Assembly (NCBI RefSeq): GCF_031954525.1
Contig: NZ_CP134867.1
Location: forward strand, 3,348,001-3,412,000
Origin: Dyella sp. BiH032
GTDB lineage: Bacteria; Pseudomonadota; Gammaproteobacteria; Xanthomonadales; Rhodanobacteraceae
DNA: 64,000 bases
Direction: 5' to 3'
The notes beneath the pieces are model-generated. The model was given only the letters and a program-made list of their open reading frames with translations, did no database searches and was not told where the DNA came from. The position numbers and the translations under genes were made by a program. Shown one piece after another: positions 32,344-41,583 of the stretch (its first letter is position 1; every line of letters begins with the position of its first letter).

Positions 32344-35151
32344 TCAGAGCTTGAAGCGCACGCCCAGGCCCACCGAGCGGTCCTGGTAGCGCAGGTCCTG
32401 CGGCATGGCCTTGCCGGAACCCGCATAGGAATGGAAGTCCTTGCCCAGCAGGTTGGTGGCGTTGAGCACCACGGTCAGATACTTGTTGATGTCGTAGCCC
32501 AGCGACAGGTCCAGCATGCTGGCCGGCTCGTCGTACATCTGCGCGTTGTTGCCGATCACATTGGTCGCCGCCAGGAAGAATTCCGGATAGCGGCTGCGAT
32601 AGCTGTACGCCAGACGCGCGGAGATGCCGTACTTCTCGTACATCAGCACCAGGTTGTAGTTGTTCTTCGACACGTTCTGGAACGGCGCGCTGATGAAGCC
32701 GTCGCCGGTCATCGACGGCGTCTTGAGCTTGCTGTCGATATAGGTGTAGTTGGCCTGCACGCCCAGGCCGCTCCACGCGCCGGGCAGGAAGTTGAAGAAC
32801 TGGGTGTACGCCAGTTCCACGCCGTCCAGGTGACCCGAGCCCGCGCTCTGCGGACCGGAGATCAAGTACGTGGTACCGCCGATGTTCTGCTCGAACGTAT
32901 AGTTTTCGATGTAGCCGGTGATGTCGTGATAGAACACGCCGCCGGTCAGCGAGCCGACCTCGTTGAAATACCACTCCAGGGTGGCGTCATAGTTGTTCGA
33001 CTTGGTCGGCTTGAGGTACGCATTGCCGCCTGCGCCGGTGGCGATGGTGTTGGCGGTGGCCGGGCTCAGCGACAACGACGGATTGAGCTGGCCGAAGTCC
33101 GGATACTGCACGGTCTTGCCGGCCGACAGGCGCATCTGCAGATCGTCGCGCAGATGCAGGTTGAACGATACGTTCGGCAAGGCCTCGCGCTGACTGGTGT
33201 TCAGGCCGATGGGCGAATACAGCTGCGTCGAGTTGTCGTACGTGAAGGCGTTGAGATCGCGCTTGATGCGCTCCAGGCGCACGCCGATCACGCCTTCGAA
33301 CGGCATGCCGAACATCTCGTTGCCATAATTGAGCTGGCCGTACAGCGAATACGTCTTCTCCGTGATATCGAAGTACTGACCCTGCTGCGCCGGCAGCCGG
33401 CCGGTGGGCAGGCCGTAGAACTGGCGCAGCGCGTCGGCATTGTTCAGCAGGTAGTTGTAGCAGCCGGTCAGCGCACTGCCCGGTACGGCGCCGGTCCGCG
33501 GCACGTTGCAGAAGTACTGCGGGCCGAACAGCGAGAGCACGTTGTTGGCCGGATTCGGCGAGCCGTCCGGCAGGTACGCGCCCCCCGGAGGCGATTGGCC
33601 GAACTGGGCGCCGGTGGCCTGGGCATTGGTGTCGGCATAGCGCAGGCCGAAGTTCACCGAGTTGAAGAAGGCGTTGTCCAGGCTGTAGTCGCCGTCAAAA
33701 CGCCAGGCGGTCTGCGTTGCGCGGTTGTTGTTCCACTGCTGGTACAGGCCGTTGAGGTAGTAGTTCGCCGGGTTCATCTGGGGATTGCCGACCAGGCCCC
33801 AGTTGTTCGGATAGTTGTAATACGTGGTCAGCGGCGAGCTGGACGCATCCAGGTAGGTGTCCAGCACGAAGCGCTGATTCTGGTAGCTGGCCGCGTTGCG
33901 TGTCACGTCGCCGGACAGGTTGAGCTTGTCGCCATGCCACTTGATGCCCAGCGAGTTCTGGATGTTGTGGCCCCAGTCCTCGTGTGCCTGCGTGCTGGTG
34001 GCGGCATAGTAATTGCCGGTGAACTGCGCGCTGTTGAGCGGGCAGATGGTCTGCCCGTGATACGGCGAACCCGGAAGTCCCATCGGGAAGCACGAGCCGC
34101 TGGCCGTGAACTGCGATGGCGCTACCACGTTCTGCGGACCGGAGAAGTAGAACGGCTGGTTGTACTGGTCGGAAAGCCAGGTGTACAGGCCTTCCAGGTA
34201 CACCTCGGTGTTGTCGTTCGGCTTCCACTGCAGGGCGTAGTTCGCCTCCGGACGCTTGCGCCAGCCGATGTTGTAGTTGGCGCCGTACTGATTGGGCGCC
34301 ACCAGCAGGTTGCCGTTCTGCGCACGCACCGGATTGCCCGCGCCGTCGGTGAGCACGCGGGTCAGGTTGTCGTCCACATACGACACGTTGTAGTCGTAGT
34401 GCATGGTGTTGATGCCGGCGTTCAGCAGCGCGCCGAACTCGCCGTAGTCGGTCTTCCAGCGATTGCTGATCAGGAAGCTGGCGGTCGGATCGGTATGCGC
34501 GCCGTACTTCTGGTTGGTCTCGGTCAGCGTGCCGGCCACCTTGAAGCCGTCGAAGTCGAACGGGCGGAACGTGCGGATGTCCACCGTGCCGGCGATGCCG
34601 CCGGTCACCATGGTCGCGTCGGTCGACTTGTAGACATTCAGCGCGCTCACCGCCGTCGCCGGCAGGTCCTGGAAGGAGAACTGGCGCCCGCCCGCGCTGA
34701 AGATCTGGCGACCGTTGAGCGTGGTCACCGCATTGGGCAGGCCGCGGATCACCACGGTGGTGGTCTCGCCCTGGAAGCCCTGCGCCACTTGCACGCCGGT
34801 CACGCGCTTGAGCGCGTCGGCCACGCTGTTGTCCGGCAGCTTGCCGATGTCCTCGGCGACGATCGAGTCGACGACCAGCTGCGAATCCTGCTTGATCGAT
34901 TGCGCGCTCTTGAGGCTGTCGCGCAACGGCGTAACCGTCACGCCGGTCAGGTTGATGGCGTTCTGCGTGGCGGCTTCGCCGGACGCGCCCGGTTTCTTCT
35001 TGGCCGGCGTCTGCGCCGCCGGCGCGGCGGCGGACTGGTCGGTGGTGGCCTGCTGCGGATCGGCGCCGTTGGTGTCGGCGGCGTAAGCGGGCGCCAGTGC
35101 GGCGGCGACCGCCATGGCGAGCAGGGACAGCGGGATGCGATAGCGGTTCAT
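32344..35151 (-). CDS. TonB-dependent outer membrane receptor (arabinan/galactan operon)
   Basis: This 935-residue receptor has a signal peptide ending AYAAD, an N-terminal Ala/Pro-rich stretch, then the TonB-box-like NLTGVTVTPLRDSLKSAQ. The plug reads VVDSIVAEDIGKLPDNSVAD, TTTVVIRGLPNAVTTLNGRQ and GIAGTVDIRTFRPFDFDG. The barrel ends RSVGLGVRFKL. The DIGKLPDNSVADALKRV plug motif is the hallmark of oligosaccharide receptors in Xanthomonadales and Caulobacter. Surrounded by GH5-like, GH43 and GH93 enzymes, it probably imports arabino- or galacto-oligosaccharides; the ligand is inference. Confidence 0.93.
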   Translation of the reverse strand: MNRYRIPLSLLAMAVAAALAPAYAADTNGADPQQATTDQSAAAPAAQTPAKKKPGASGEAATQNAINLTGVTVTPLRDSLKSAQSIKQDSQLVVDSIVAEDIGKLPDNSVADALKRVTGVQVAQGFQGETTTVVIRGLPNAVTTLNGRQIFSAGGRQFSFQDLPATAVSALNVYKSTDATMVTGGIAGTVDIRTFRPFDFDGFKVAGTLTETNQKYGAHTDPTASFLISNRWKTDYGEFGALLNAGINTMHYDYNVSYVDDNLTRVLTDGAGNPVRAQNGNLLVAPNQYGANYNIGWRKRPEANYALQWKPNDNTEVYLEGLYTWLSDQYNQPFYFSGPQNVVAPSQFTASGSCFPMGLPGSPYHGQTICPLNSAQFTGNYYAATSTQAHEDWGHNIQNSLGIKWHGDKLNLSGDVTRNAASYQNQRFVLDTYLDASSSPLTTYYNYPNNWGLVGNPQMNPANYYLNGLYQQWNNNRATQTAWRFDGDYSLDNAFFNSVNFGLRYADTNAQATGAQFGQSPPGGAYLPDGSPNPANNVLSLFGPQYFCNVPRTGAVPGSALTGCYNYLLNNADALRQFYGLPTGRLPAQQGQYFDITEKTYSLYGQLNYGNEMFGMPFEGVIGVRLERIKRDLNAFTYDNSTQLYSPIGLNTSQREALPNVSFNLHLRDDLQMRLSAGKTVQYPDFGQLNPSLSLSPATANTIATGAGGNAYLKPTKSNNYDATLEWYFNEVGSLTGGVFYHDITGYIENYTFEQNIGGTTYLISGPQSAGSGHLDGVELAYTQFFNFLPGAWSGLGVQANYTYIDSKLKTPSMTGDGFISAPFQNVSKNNYNLVLMYEKYGISARLAYSYRSRYPEFFLAATNVIGNNAQMYDEPASMLDLSLGYDINKYLTVVLNATNLLGKDFHSYAGSGKAMPQDLRYQDRSVGLGVRFKL

Positions 35152-35225
35152 GCGGCAAACCTCCCCGTTGATCGGAGTCGAGCGCTACCGGCGCGTGCCG
35201 GCGGCAAGCGTTGAGAAAGACATGG

Positions 35226-35246
35226 CGGCCCGCGCCTCGCGGGCCG
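35226..35246 (-). other. intercistronic hairpin upstream of the second TonB receptor
   Basis: A perfect 9-bp stem, CGGCCCGCG with CGCGGGCCG and a 3-base loop, lies between the GH5-like stop and the receptor start. Confidence 0.6.
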
Positions 35247-35268
35247 TCGGTTGCGGCGCGAGTGAGGG

Positions 35269-36456
35269 TCAGCGCGCCTTGAGCAGTGCTCCGGCCGGAT
35301 ATGCCGACGCCTCCGCCGGCACCACGCCACGCGGTGCGTGCGATAGCGCGCGCAAGATCTCCGCCTCGCGCTGGCGGTACGGCGTGCCATCGCCGTGCAG
35401 CAGGTCGTGGAACCACAGCGTCGGCGGCTGCAAGGTGTACGGCCGCTGCCAGGAATCCCACGGCATGATGGTCTGCGAGCGGCCGTCGACGAAGCCCCAG
35501 TTGACCATGCCGACGTCCAGCTTCTTGGCCAGCGGCAGTACGCCGTCGATGGTCGAACCGTTGCCGCGCGCCATGTATTCGGTGCAGATCAGCGGACGGC
35601 CGTAGCCTTCCAGCTGTTTGACGCGGCGCGCGAAATCCTCGGGCCAGCCGTAGTTGTGGAAGCTGATCACGTCGGACTGCTCGATCTGCGTGCGCTCCAC
35701 CGCATCGAGCTTGGCCGGGTCGGACCAGTCCTCGTGTTCCCACAGTCCGCTGGTCAGCGGCTGGGTCGGCGATGCGCTGCGTGCCCAGGCGAATACCTGC
35801 GGCAACAGCTTGGCGACCAGGTTGAACTTGTCCTTCGGTTCCTTGGCGTCATAGTTGCCGCCGCCCGGATTGTTCGGTTCATTCCACACGTCCCACGCGA
35901 GCACGCGCGGGTCTTTGGCGAAACTGCCGACGATGTCCTTCACGTACTGCTCGAAGCGCGGATACTGGCTCGGGTCGGCCAGGGCCACGCCCGGGCTCTG
36001 CACCCAGCCGGAGTTGTGCACGCCGGGGATCGGCGGACGCTGCGGGCCCAGCTTCGGCTCCGGATCCCAGCAGGAATCGAACAACACGAAGATCGGCTTG
36101 ATGTGATGCTTGTCGGCGATCGCCAGGAACTGGTCGATGCGCTGCTTGAAGCCGGCCGCATCCTGCTGCCACAGCAGGTCGTGCAGAAACACGCGCATGG
36201 TGGTCATGCCCAGCTGCTGCGCCCAGCCGAGTTCCTTGTCGATCCGCGCGGTGTCGAACGTGTCGGCCTGCCACATCTCCAGCTCGTTGATCGCGTTGGC
36301 CGGCAGGTAGTTGCTGCCCAGCGGCCAGTACTGCCTGGCGTACCAGGCCTTGGCTTCGGCAGGCGTCCAGCGCGCGGCGGTATCCCGCGCGAAGGACTGG
36401 GGCGCGGCGAGCAGAGCCGCCAGTCCCAGTGCCGTCGCCATCAATGCGTGCTTCAT
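35269..36456 (-). CDS. GH5-like (clan A) glycosidase
   Basis: This 395-residue exported clan-A (beta/alpha)8 barrel has a signal peptide ending PQSFAR. The acid/base Glu is in AWDVWNEPNNPGGG and the nucleophile Glu in PLICTEYMARGNGS. Aromatic loops include SDVISFHNYGWPEDF. The fold is that of GH5-type enzymes; homologues carry vague cellulase or xylanase names. With arabinanases and galactose catabolism around it, a beta-galactan or hemicellulose backbone is a plausible target, but the sequence alone does not show it. It lies between galM and the TonB receptor in the operon. Confidence 0.82.
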   Translation of the reverse strand: MKHALMATALGLAALLAAPQSFARDTAARWTPAEAKAWYARQYWPLGSNYLPANAINELEMWQADTFDTARIDKELGWAQQLGMTTMRVFLHDLLWQQDAAGFKQRIDQFLAIADKHHIKPIFVLFDSCWDPEPKLGPQRPPIPGVHNSGWVQSPGVALADPSQYPRFEQYVKDIVGSFAKDPRVLAWDVWNEPNNPGGGNYDAKEPKDKFNLVAKLLPQVFAWARSASPTQPLTSGLWEHEDWSDPAKLDAVERTQIEQSDVISFHNYGWPEDFARRVKQLEGYGRPLICTEYMARGNGSTIDGVLPLAKKLDVGMVNWGFVDGRSQTIMPWDSWQRPYTLQPPTLWFHDLLHGDGTPYRQREAEILRALSHAPRGVVPAEASAYPAGALLKAR

Positions 36457-36581
36457 GTCGAACTCCCCTTCTCGCTTCTTGGTGACCGCCGGTCTTCGCC
36501 GGAGGCTCGGATGTTTTCGGCCGCATCAGGCAAAGCGGCCCCGCGGCGCCCGCGGAAGGGCACCTTCGTCTTGGCATGCGG

Positions 36582-36599
36582 CGGGCGTCCTGACGCCCG
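36582..36599 (-). other. hairpin directly after galM
   Basis: A 7-bp stem CGGGCGT/ACGCCCG with a 4-base loop abuts the galM stop codon, and no T-run follows. A further inverted repeat GGCCGC/GCGGCC lies nearer the GH5-like gene. Confidence 0.45.
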
Positions 36600-37748
36600 T
36601 CAGTGCTTGGCTTGCGCAGGCTCCGTGCCGAACTCGTACACGATCACGTGGCGATACTCCTGCCCTGGCGCCAGCCGCGCCGAGCCGAAGGCCGGCTGGT
36701 TGGGCGTGTCGGGGTGGAACTGCGGCTCCAGCGCGAACGCGTCGCCCTGGCGGTACACCTGGCCGCCGGTGCCGACGCTGGTCGCATCGAGGAAATTGCC
36801 CGAGTAGAACTGCAGGCCGGGCATGGTGGACTTGAGCGTCATGATGCGGCCGGAGGCGGGATCCTCCACCTTCGCCACCACGCGCGGCTCCTTCGCCACG
36901 TCGCGCGCGATCACGAAGTCATGGTCGTAGCCGCGGCCGTTGAGCAGCTGCGAATCGTTGGTGCGGATGTCGCGGCCGATCGGCTTGCCCTGGCGGAAAT
37001 CGAATGGCGTGCCGGCCACCGGCTTGAACTCGCCCAGCGGTATGGATGTCTTGTCGATCGGCAGGAAGGTCTCGGCCGGAATGGTCAGCTTCTGCGCCAT
37101 CACGCTGCCCGAGCCTTCGCCGGCGAGGTTCCAATAGGCGTGGTTGGTCAGGTTGACGACGGTGGGCTTGTCCGTGGTGGCGCGGTACTCGATGGTGAGG
37201 CGGTTGCGCGCATCGAGCGTATAGATGGCCGTGGCAGTCAGCTTGCCTGGATAGCCCATGTCGCCATCGGGGCTCACATACGTCAGCGTGACGCTTGCGC
37301 CATCCGCGCCGTTCTTCACCGCGCCGATCGTCCACAGCACCTTGTCGAAGCCCTTGGTGCCGCCGTGCAGCGAATTGGGGCCATCGTTCACGGGCACGCT
37401 GTACTCATGGCCGTCCAGGGTGAAGCGGCCCTTGGCGATGCGGTTGGCATAGCGGCCCACCGTGGCGCCGAAGTACTGCGGTTTCTTCAGATAATCGTCG
37501 AGCGTGGCATAGCCCAGCAGGATGTTGGCACCCTTGCCGCTGCGATCCGGCGCGACCACTTCCTGCAGGCTGGCGCCGTAGGCGATCACGCGGACGCGCA
37601 CGCCGTGCCCGCTGTCCAGCACGACCGCGTCGACATGGCTGCCGTCCGGCAACGACCCGAACGTTTCGCACTTCGCTTCCGCCGCCTGCACCGTCGCCGC
37701 CATCGTCATCGCACCTAGCAAGGAACCCAGGATCACTGCACGTCGCAT
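36600..37748 (-). CDS. galM: aldose 1-epimerase (galactose mutarotase)
   Basis: This 382-residue mutarotase interconverts alpha and beta anomers of D-galactose and related aldoses. It has an N-terminal signal peptide (LGAMTMAATVQAAEA), so it is exported, as in many Proteobacterial polysaccharide loci. Motifs are GRYANRIAKGRFTLDGHEY, VVNLTNHAYWNLAGEG (catalytic His), and FALEPQFHPDTPNQP (catalytic Glu). It is the first gene of the minus-strand hydrolase operon, facing the dgo-type operon, and shares the divergent regulatory region with it. Confidence 0.93.
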   Translation of the reverse strand: MRRAVILGSLLGAMTMAATVQAAEAKCETFGSLPDGSHVDAVVLDSGHGVRVRVIAYGASLQEVVAPDRSGKGANILLGYATLDDYLKKPQYFGATVGRYANRIAKGRFTLDGHEYSVPVNDGPNSLHGGTKGFDKVLWTIGAVKNGADGASVTLTYVSPDGDMGYPGKLTATAIYTLDARNRLTIEYRATTDKPTVVNLTNHAYWNLAGEGSGSVMAQKLTIPAETFLPIDKTSIPLGEFKPVAGTPFDFRQGKPIGRDIRTNDSQLLNGRGYDHDFVIARDVAKEPRVVAKVEDPASGRIMTLKSTMPGLQFYSGNFLDATSVGTGGQVYRQGDAFALEPQFHPDTPNQPAFGSARLAPGQEYRHVIVYEFGTEPAQAKH

Positions 37749-37796
37749 ACGTCACTTCCCCTTCGCCACCCTTACGGGACGGCGCATGCAACCACA

Positions 37797-37807
37797 TTGT
37801 ATGATTA
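37797..37807. promoter_or_regulatory. imperfect FadR-type operator near galM
   Basis: TTGTATGATTA fits the FadR-subfamily consensus TNGTNNNACNA with one mismatch and repeats the first eight bases of the perfect site at 38059. Confidence 0.5.
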
Positions 37808-38024
37808 TCGTGCAAGGGACCTTCGGCACCTTTTGCGCGCCTTGCGCGGTGCACCATCGAGCGATGGATGACACCGTTGTCCAGCCCCAGGGCGCCGTGC
37901 CAAGAGCGTTACGCGGTTCGTTACATGTCCGCCGATTTCACAATCGACTTGCGAAATATCGCAATGCGTCATCGCCATCGATGGATGCTCCATGCGCCGA
38001 TGCCATCCGGATCGATCACAACGC

Positions 38025-38054
38025 TTGGCAGGACGCGAGCGAAGTGCTTATAGT
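38025..38054 (+). promoter_or_regulatory. sigma70-type promoter of the regulator/dgo operon
   Basis: The -35 box TTGGCA (38025-38030) and -10 box TATAGT (38049-38054) are separated by 18 bp. The predicted transcription start falls inside the operator at 38058-38070. Confidence 0.65.
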
Positions 38055-38057
38055 CCG

Positions 38058-38070
38058 TTTGTATGACAAA
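38058..38070. promoter_or_regulatory. perfect FadR-type operator
   Basis: TTTGTATGACAAA is an inverted repeat (TTTGT, ATG, ACAAA) and fits the FadR-subfamily consensus TNGTNNNACNA exactly. It lies four bases after the -10 box, a position suited to repression. Confidence 0.7.
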
Positions 38071-38152
38071 CCGATCCGGCACCGCGAAGGCCGGGCATAT
38101 GCGGCGATGCCGCCTCTCCATATAGAGAGAGACATTGGGGATCGAGGAATTC

Positions 38153-38878
38153 ATGAAGAAGCCGCCCGCTGTTCGCACCCTGTACGGACACGTGATGCAC
38201 GAACTCGGCCAGCGCATCGTCAGTGGAAGAGTCAAGCCCGGCGAGGTGCTTCCCCGCGAAGAGACCCTGGCCGAGAACCTCGGCGTCAGCCGCACGGCGC
38301 TGCGCGAGGCCCTGAAGGTGCTTTCCGCGAAAGGCCTCATCGCCTCGCGCACCGGCGTCGGCGCACGCGTGCAGGAAGAGCGTCACTGGAACCAGCTTGA
38401 CGCCGACGTGCTGGCCTGGCGCTGCGCTTCCATGCCCACCGACGACTTCGTCGACAAGCTGGTGGAAATGCGCGAGCTGATCGAGCCGGCCGCCGCGGCC
38501 GCCGCCGCGCGCCATCGCACTGCCGCGCAGCTGGCGGAGATCGACACCGCCTACCGCGAGATGGATGCCGCTCAGACCCTGGAGGAATGGACCACGGCCG
38601 ACGTGCGCTTCCACGACGCCGTGCTGCACGCCACCGGCAACGAACTGCTGCACTCGCTGTTCTCCGTGGTGGAGACCGCGCTGAGCGCCTTCTTCAGTCT
38701 GTCCGCGCGCAGCGCGGGCGACTTCAAGTATTCGCTGCCGTACCACCAGCAGGTGCTGGAGGCGATCCGCCGCAAACAGCCCGAGGTTGCGCGCAAGGTC
38801 ATGCTGTCGATGATCGCGGACTCGCGCGACAACATGCGCCGCAGCCGCCCCCGCTCCCGCCGGAAGGCCACCGCGTGA
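38153..38878 (+). CDS. GntR family (FadR subfamily) regulator of galactonate-type catabolism
   Basis: This 241-residue repressor has an N-terminal winged helix (VLPREETLAENLGVSRTALR, then EALKVLSAKGLIASRTGVG). The C-terminal FCD ligand domain (LVEMRELIEPAAAAAAARH, and DVRFHDAVLHATGNELLHSL with the metal/ligand Asp and His) binds a sugar acid. The ATG at 38153 follows GAGGAATTC; a TTG at 38135 is less likely. It heads the operon with KDGal kinase, aldolase and dehydratase, the position of DgoR in enterobacteria. Galactonate or a derivative is thus the likely inducer. Its stop overlaps the kinase GTG (GTGA). Confidence 0.88.
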   Translation: MKKPPAVRTLYGHVMHELGQRIVSGRVKPGEVLPREETLAENLGVSRTALREALKVLSAKGLIASRTGVGARVQEERHWNQLDADVLAWRCASMPTDDFVDKLVEMRELIEPAAAAAAARHRTAAQLAEIDTAYREMDAAQTLEEWTTADVRFHDAVLHATGNELLHSLFSVVETALSAFFSLSARSAGDFKYSLPYHQQVLEAIRRKQPEVARKVMLSMIADSRDNMRRSRPRSRRKATA

Positions 38879-39798
38879 GCACGGCGCTGATCGGCCTGGA
38901 CTGGGGCAGCACGCATCTGCGTGCCTATCTGTTCGACGGCGGCGGCGCGGTGCGCGAAGCTCGCGCCCTGCCCCATGGCATCCGCCAGCTGCCCGCCGGC
39001 GGTTTTCCCGAAGCGTTCGCCCTGGCCGTGCAAGGCTGGCCCGCGCTGCCGGCACTCGCCTGCGGCATGGTCGGCAGCCGCAACGGCTGGCGCGAAGTGC
39101 CTTATCTGGATACGCCCACCGGCGTCGAGCGGCTCGCCCGTCAGCTCACCCGCATGGAGACGCCGGATGGACGGCAGCTCCACCTCGTGCCCGGCCTGCG
39201 CGACCCGCAACGTCCCGACGTGATGCGCGGCGAAGAGACGCAGATCGCGGGCGTGCTGGCGCAGCAACCCTCCACCACGCGCCTTCTGCTGCCCGGCACG
39301 CACAGCAAATGGGTGCGGCTGGAGCACGGCGGCGTCGCCGGCTTCGCCACGGTGATGACCGGCGAGCTGTACGGCCTGTTGCGCCAGCATTCCATTCTTG
39401 GCGCCGCCCTGCCCGAGGCGAGTGACGACGAGGCCGCGTTCCGCCGCGGCGTCGATGCCGCACGCGACAGCGGCCCGGCCGGTGCGCTGTCGCGGCTGTT
39501 CTCGGCGCGCGCATTGATGCTCGATGGACAGCTCGACGCCGCCGCGGTACCCGACTATCTCTCCGGCCTGCTGATCGGCGAGGAACTGCGCATGGCGCTG
39601 GCCGCCGGCTGGGCCGACGCCGGCATCTCCATTCCCATGGTCGGCGAAGGCCCGCTGTGCGAACGCTACCTGCGCGCGGCCCCTGTGTTCGGGCTGCGCC
39701 TCGAACGCGCGCCGGAAGGCACCACCGCCCTTGGCCTGTGGCGCATCGCCGCCGCGGCCGGATTGGTTTCCCCGCAAGCGACGGTCCCCACGTCATGA
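38875..39798 (+). CDS. dgoK: 2-dehydro-3-deoxygalactonokinase
   Basis: This 307-residue cytoplasmic kinase phosphorylates 2-keto-3-deoxy-D-galactonate at O6 using ATP. Family motifs are LIGLDWGSTHLRAYLFD (phosphate-binding start), CGMVGSRNGWREVPY, GEETQIAGVLAQ, LLLPGTHSKWVRLE and TVMTGELYGLLRQHS. The start is a GTG overlapping the regulator stop, and the end overlaps the aldolase ATG (ATGA), so all three genes are coupled. The size and motifs match DgoK throughout. Confidence 0.93.
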   Translation: MSTALIGLDWGSTHLRAYLFDGGGAVREARALPHGIRQLPAGGFPEAFALAVQGWPALPALACGMVGSRNGWREVPYLDTPTGVERLARQLTRMETPDGRQLHLVPGLRDPQRPDVMRGEETQIAGVLAQQPSTTRLLLPGTHSKWVRLEHGGVAGFATVMTGELYGLLRQHSILGAALPEASDDEAAFRRGVDAARDSGPAGALSRLFSARALMLDGQLDAAAVPDYLSGLLIGEELRMALAAGWADAGISIPMVGEGPLCERYLRAAPVFGLRLERAPEGTTALGLWRIAAAAGLVSPQATVPTS

Positions 39799-40436
39799 AA
39801 GCTTGGCTGCATCCCCTGCCGCTGGTCGCGATCCTCCGCGGCCTGCAACCCGACGAAGCCGTGGACATCGGCGGCGCACTCGCCGCCGCCGGTTTCCGCA
39901 TCCTGGAAGTGCCGCTCAATTCGCCCGATCCCTGCACGAGCATCCGCCGCCTGGTGGATGCGCTCGGCGACGGCTACCTGGTCGGTGCCGGCACCGTGCT
40001 CGATCCCGCGCGCGTCAAGGACGTGGCCGACGCCGGCGGCCGCCTGATCGTGATGCCGCATGCGGACACCGCGGTGATCCGCGCCGCCAAGCAGGCCGGC
40101 CTGTACTGCGTGCCCGGCGTGGCCACGCCCACCGAGGCGTTCGCCGCCCTGGCCGCCGGGGCCGATGCGCTCAAGCTCTTTCCCGCCGAGCAGTCCTCGC
40201 CCGCCGTGCTCAAGGCCTGGCGCGCGGTGTTGCCGAAAGATCTCGCCGTGCTGCCGGTCGGCGGCATCGCGCCGGACAACATGGCGCCATGGCTGGCCGC
40301 CGGCGCCGCCGGCTTCGGCATCGGCTCGTCGCTGTACGCACCCGGCCGCCCGGCCGCCGACGTCGCCGCCCGCGCGCGCGACTTCGCCGAGGCCTGGCAG
40401 CACCTACATGCTGATTCGCAAGGAACCCGTGCATGA
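39795..40436 (+). CDS. dgoA: 2-dehydro-3-deoxy-6-phosphogalactonate aldolase
   Basis: This 213-residue class I aldolase splits KDPGal into pyruvate and glyceraldehyde 3-phosphate. The KDPG-aldolase-type barrel has [14 protein letters not shown], the Glu of [30 protein letters not shown] and [20 protein letters not shown], then LKLFPAEQ with the Schiff-base Lys. The phosphate loop is [15 protein letters not shown]. The LNSPDP sequence after the Glu is typical of DgoA rather than Eda. It overlaps dgoK upstream by 4 bp and the dehydratase downstream by 4 bp. Confidence 0.93.
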   Translation: MKAWLHPLPLVAILRGLQPDEAVDIGGALAAAGFRILEVPLNSPDPCTSIRRLVDALGDGYLVGAGTVLDPARVKDVADAGGRLIVMPHADTAVIRAAKQAGLYCVPGVATPTEAFAALAAGADALKLFPAEQSSPAVLKAWRAVLPKDLAVLPVGGIAPDNMAPWLAAGAAGFGIGSSLYAPGRPAADVAARARDFAEAWQHLHADSQGTRA

Positions 40437-41581
40437 AGATCACCCGCCTCACCACCTTCCTCGTGCCGCCGCGCTGGCTGTTCCTGCGCATCGATACCGA
40501 TGCCGGCATCAGCGGCTGGGGCGAGCCGGTCGTCGAAGGCCGCGCCGAAACCGTCGCGACGGCGGTCGCCGAGCTGGCCGACTACCTGGTGGGCAAGGAC
40601 CCGCGCCACATCGAAGACCTGTGGAGCGTGATGTACCGCGCGGGCTTCTACCGCGGCGGTCCGATCCTGATGAGCGCCATCGCCGGCATCGACCAGGCGC
40701 TGTGGGACATCAAGGGCAAGGACCTCAACCAGCCTGTGCACGCCCTGCTCGGCGGCCCGGTGCGCGATCGCATCCGCGTGTATTCGTGGATCGGCGGCGA
40801 CCGCCCGGCCGACACCGCGCGCGCGGCGATGGAGGCGGTGGCCCGCGGCTTTACCGCGGTGAAGATGAATGCCACCGAGGAGATGCAATATGTCGACAGC
40901 TTCGACAAGGTCGAGCGCGTCATCGCCAACGTGCAGGCCGTGCGCGACGCGGTAGGCCCGCATGTAGGCCTGGGCCTGGACTTCCACGGCCGCGTGCACA
41001 AGCCGATGGCGAAGGTGCTGATGCGCGAGCTGGAACCGTACAAGCTGATGTTCATCGAGGAACCGGTGCTGTCCGAGCATCTCGAATGCATCCCGGAACT
41101 GGCCGCCGTTTCGCCTGCCCCCATCGCACTGGGCGAGCGCCTGTACTCGCGTTACGACTTCAAGCGCGTGCTGGAGATCGGCGGCGTCGACATCCTGCAG
41201 CCGGACCCCTCGCACGCCGGCGGCATCACCGAGACGCGCAAGATCTCGGCCATGGCCGAGGCCTACGACGTGGCGGTCGCCTTCCATTGCCCGCTCGGCC
41301 CCATCGCGCTGGCCGCCAACCTGCAGTTGGACGCGGTGTGCCACAACGCCTTCATCCAGGAACAGAGCCTGGGCATCCACTACAACGCCTCCAACGACCT
41401 GCTCGACTACGTGACCGACCGCGGCGTGTTCGCCTACCAGGACGGCTACGTCACCATGCCCACCGGCCCGGGCCTCGGCATCACGGTGAACGAGGAATAC
41501 GTCGCCGAGCGCGCCAAGATCGGCCACCGCTGGCGCAATCCGCTGTGGCGCCACGCCGACGGCAGCGTGGCGGAGTGGTGA
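40433..41581 (+). CDS. dgoD: D-galactonate dehydratase (enolase superfamily)
   Basis: This 382-residue Mg2+ enzyme converts D-galactonate to 2-keto-3-deoxy-D-galactonate. The N-terminal capping domain reads [19 protein letters not shown]. The barrel has [13 protein letters not shown], the metal Asp in [11 protein letters not shown], then [10 protein letters not shown] and [13 protein letters not shown] with the two Glu ligands. Catalytic His residues are in DFHGR and [29 protein letters not shown] and EEYVAER near the end are typical of DgoD. It overlaps the aldolase by 4 bp. Confidence 0.95.
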   Translation: MKITRLTTFLVPPRWLFLRIDTDAGISGWGEPVVEGRAETVATAVAELADYLVGKDPRHIEDLWSVMYRAGFYRGGPILMSAIAGIDQALWDIKGKDLNQPVHALLGGPVRDRIRVYSWIGGDRPADTARAAMEAVARGFTAVKMNATEEMQYVDSFDKVERVIANVQAVRDAVGPHVGLGLDFHGRVHKPMAKVLMRELEPYKLMFIEEPVLSEHLECIPELAAVSPAPIALGERLYSRYDFKRVLEIGGVDILQPDPSHAGGITETRKISAMAEAYDVAVAFHCPLGPIALAANLQLDAVCHNAFIQEQSLGIHYNASNDLLDYVTDRGVFAYQDGYVTMPTGPGLGITVNEEYVAERAKIGHRWRNPLWRHADGSVAEW

Positions 41582-41583
41582 GC

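Larger units (their letters stand above)
37749..38152. promoter_or_regulatory. divergent promoter region of galM and dgo-type operons
   Basis: This 404-bp gap holds a sigma70-type promoter for the plus-strand operon and two copies of a TTGTATGA motif. One is near the galM start (37797-37807) and one just after the -10 of the regulator promoter. The layout suggests that the GntR protein represses both directions and itself. Confidence 0.7.

Noticed and set aside
31930..35214. A 1094-codon plus-strand open frame opposite the second TonB receptor and a GH43 gene
   Set aside because: Same reason: repetitive Val/Arg/Gln/His composition, no recognisable motifs, and a clearly real operon on the other strand.
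36929..37335. Secondary open frames inside galM and other enzymes on the same strand
   Set aside because: They are alternative frames of genes with complete catalytic motifs in the main frame.
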